This document shows positions 14,619-14,948 of a DNA stretch of 14,948 nt, one piece after another. The first letter of the stretch is position 1, and each line of letters opens with the position of its first letter. The stretch covers positions 1 to 14,948 of the forward strand of contig CAMOUF010000227.1 of assembly GCA_946626395.1 (NCBI GenBank), in the 5' to 3' direction. Source of the stretch: an uncultured Clostridia bacterium. Its GTDB lineage: Bacteria; Bacillota; Clostridia; Christensenellales; Aristaeellaceae. The position numbers were made by a program, and so were the translations under genes. The notes below the pieces were generated by a model that was not told the origin of the DNA, did no database searches, and was given only the letters and a program-made list of their open reading frames with translations.

Positions 14619-14948
14619 GTGGGAGACCGTATGAATCATATTCGCAATTTTTGCATTATTGCCCATATCGACCATGGCAAGTCCACCCTGGCGGACCGGA
14701 TCCTGGAAAAGACCGGGGTGTTCGAGCAGCGGCAGATGGTGGATCAGATTCTGGACTCCATGGAACTGGAGCGGGAGCGGGGCATCACCATCAAGTCCAA
14801 GGCCGTGCGCATGCAATACAAAGCCAAGGACGGGGAAACCTATACCCTGAACCTGATCGACACCCCCGGCCACGTGGACTTTTCCTATGAGGTGAGCCGG
14901 GCTCTGGCCGCCTGCGAGGGGGCGCTCTTGGTGGTGGACGCCACCCAG
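14619..14948 (+). CDS. lepA: Elongation factor 4 (LepA), 5' part
   Basis: LepA is a translational GTPase that acts on the ribosome. The first 110 codons are present and the gene runs off the window. The G1 P-loop AHIDHGKST is at residues 15-23, the switch I motif ERERGITIK follows, and the G3 motif LIDTPGHVDFSYEVSRALAA is intact, with the LepA-like opening MNHIRNFCIIAHIDHGKS. The start is taken as GTG at 14619 because AAGGAGG ends 8 nt before it. The ATG at 14631 would be 20 nt away, too far. GTG adds MGDR to the usual N-terminus. Confidence 0.95.
   Translation, partial: MGDRMNHIRNFCIIAHIDHGKSTLADRILEKTGVFEQRQMVDQILDSMELERERGITIKSKAVRMQYKAKDGETYTLNLIDTPGHVDFSYEVSRALAACEGALLVVDATQ

Overview
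The window looks like a chromosomal segment of a GC-rich, spore-forming-lineage Clostridia bacterium, most likely an uncultured gut or rumen type. The reasons are a SCIFF peptide with its radical SAM maturase (a hallmark of Clostridia), a YlmC/YmxH-type PRC-barrel protein, strong AGGAGG-like ribosome binding sites, a proofreading-dead PolA, and secreted BspA-type leucine-rich repeat and SH3 proteins. The exact family cannot be fixed from the sequence alone.

Layout. Positions 1-1850 hold a leftward ranthipeptide locus: a strong promoter, a 52-residue SCIFF precursor (scfA), a rho-independent terminator or attenuator, then the radical SAM/SPASM maturase (scfB). Degenerate 7-nt repeat arrays lie on both sides of the maturase. 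From about 1897 to 7800 a rightward operon runs from its own promoter: polA, coaE, a membrane-anchored lytic transglycosylase, an orphan oligopeptide-type solute-binding protein and a YlmC/YmxH protein. The first four genes overlap one another, and a 12-bp perfect-stem terminator closes the unit. A short signal peptidase I gene follows (7840-8379).

From 8592 to 11990 lies one large independent secreted-protein gene with its own promoter and terminator. It fuses a transglutaminase-like domain, a one-cysteine thioredoxin-like domain, two BspA-type LRR blocks, an Ig-like segment and a final LRR piece. Convergent with it is a 734-residue secreted protein with about five SH3-like segments (12020-14224). 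The right end has a large folded inverted-repeat element of about 160 bp (14384-14543), the lepA promoter, and the first 110 codons of lepA, cut by the window edge.

How it fits together. The polA operon mixes DNA replication/repair, CoA synthesis and cell-wall turnover. Signal peptidase, the LRR protein and the SH3 protein all concern export or the cell surface. The SCIFF pair is a self-contained peptide-modification system. No clearly new defence or mobile system is visible. The most unusual items are the transglutaminase/thioredoxin-like/LRR fusion, the structured inverted-repeat element before lepA, the heptanucleotide arrays, the seven-cysteine SCIFF peptide and the orphan binding protein inside the polA operon.
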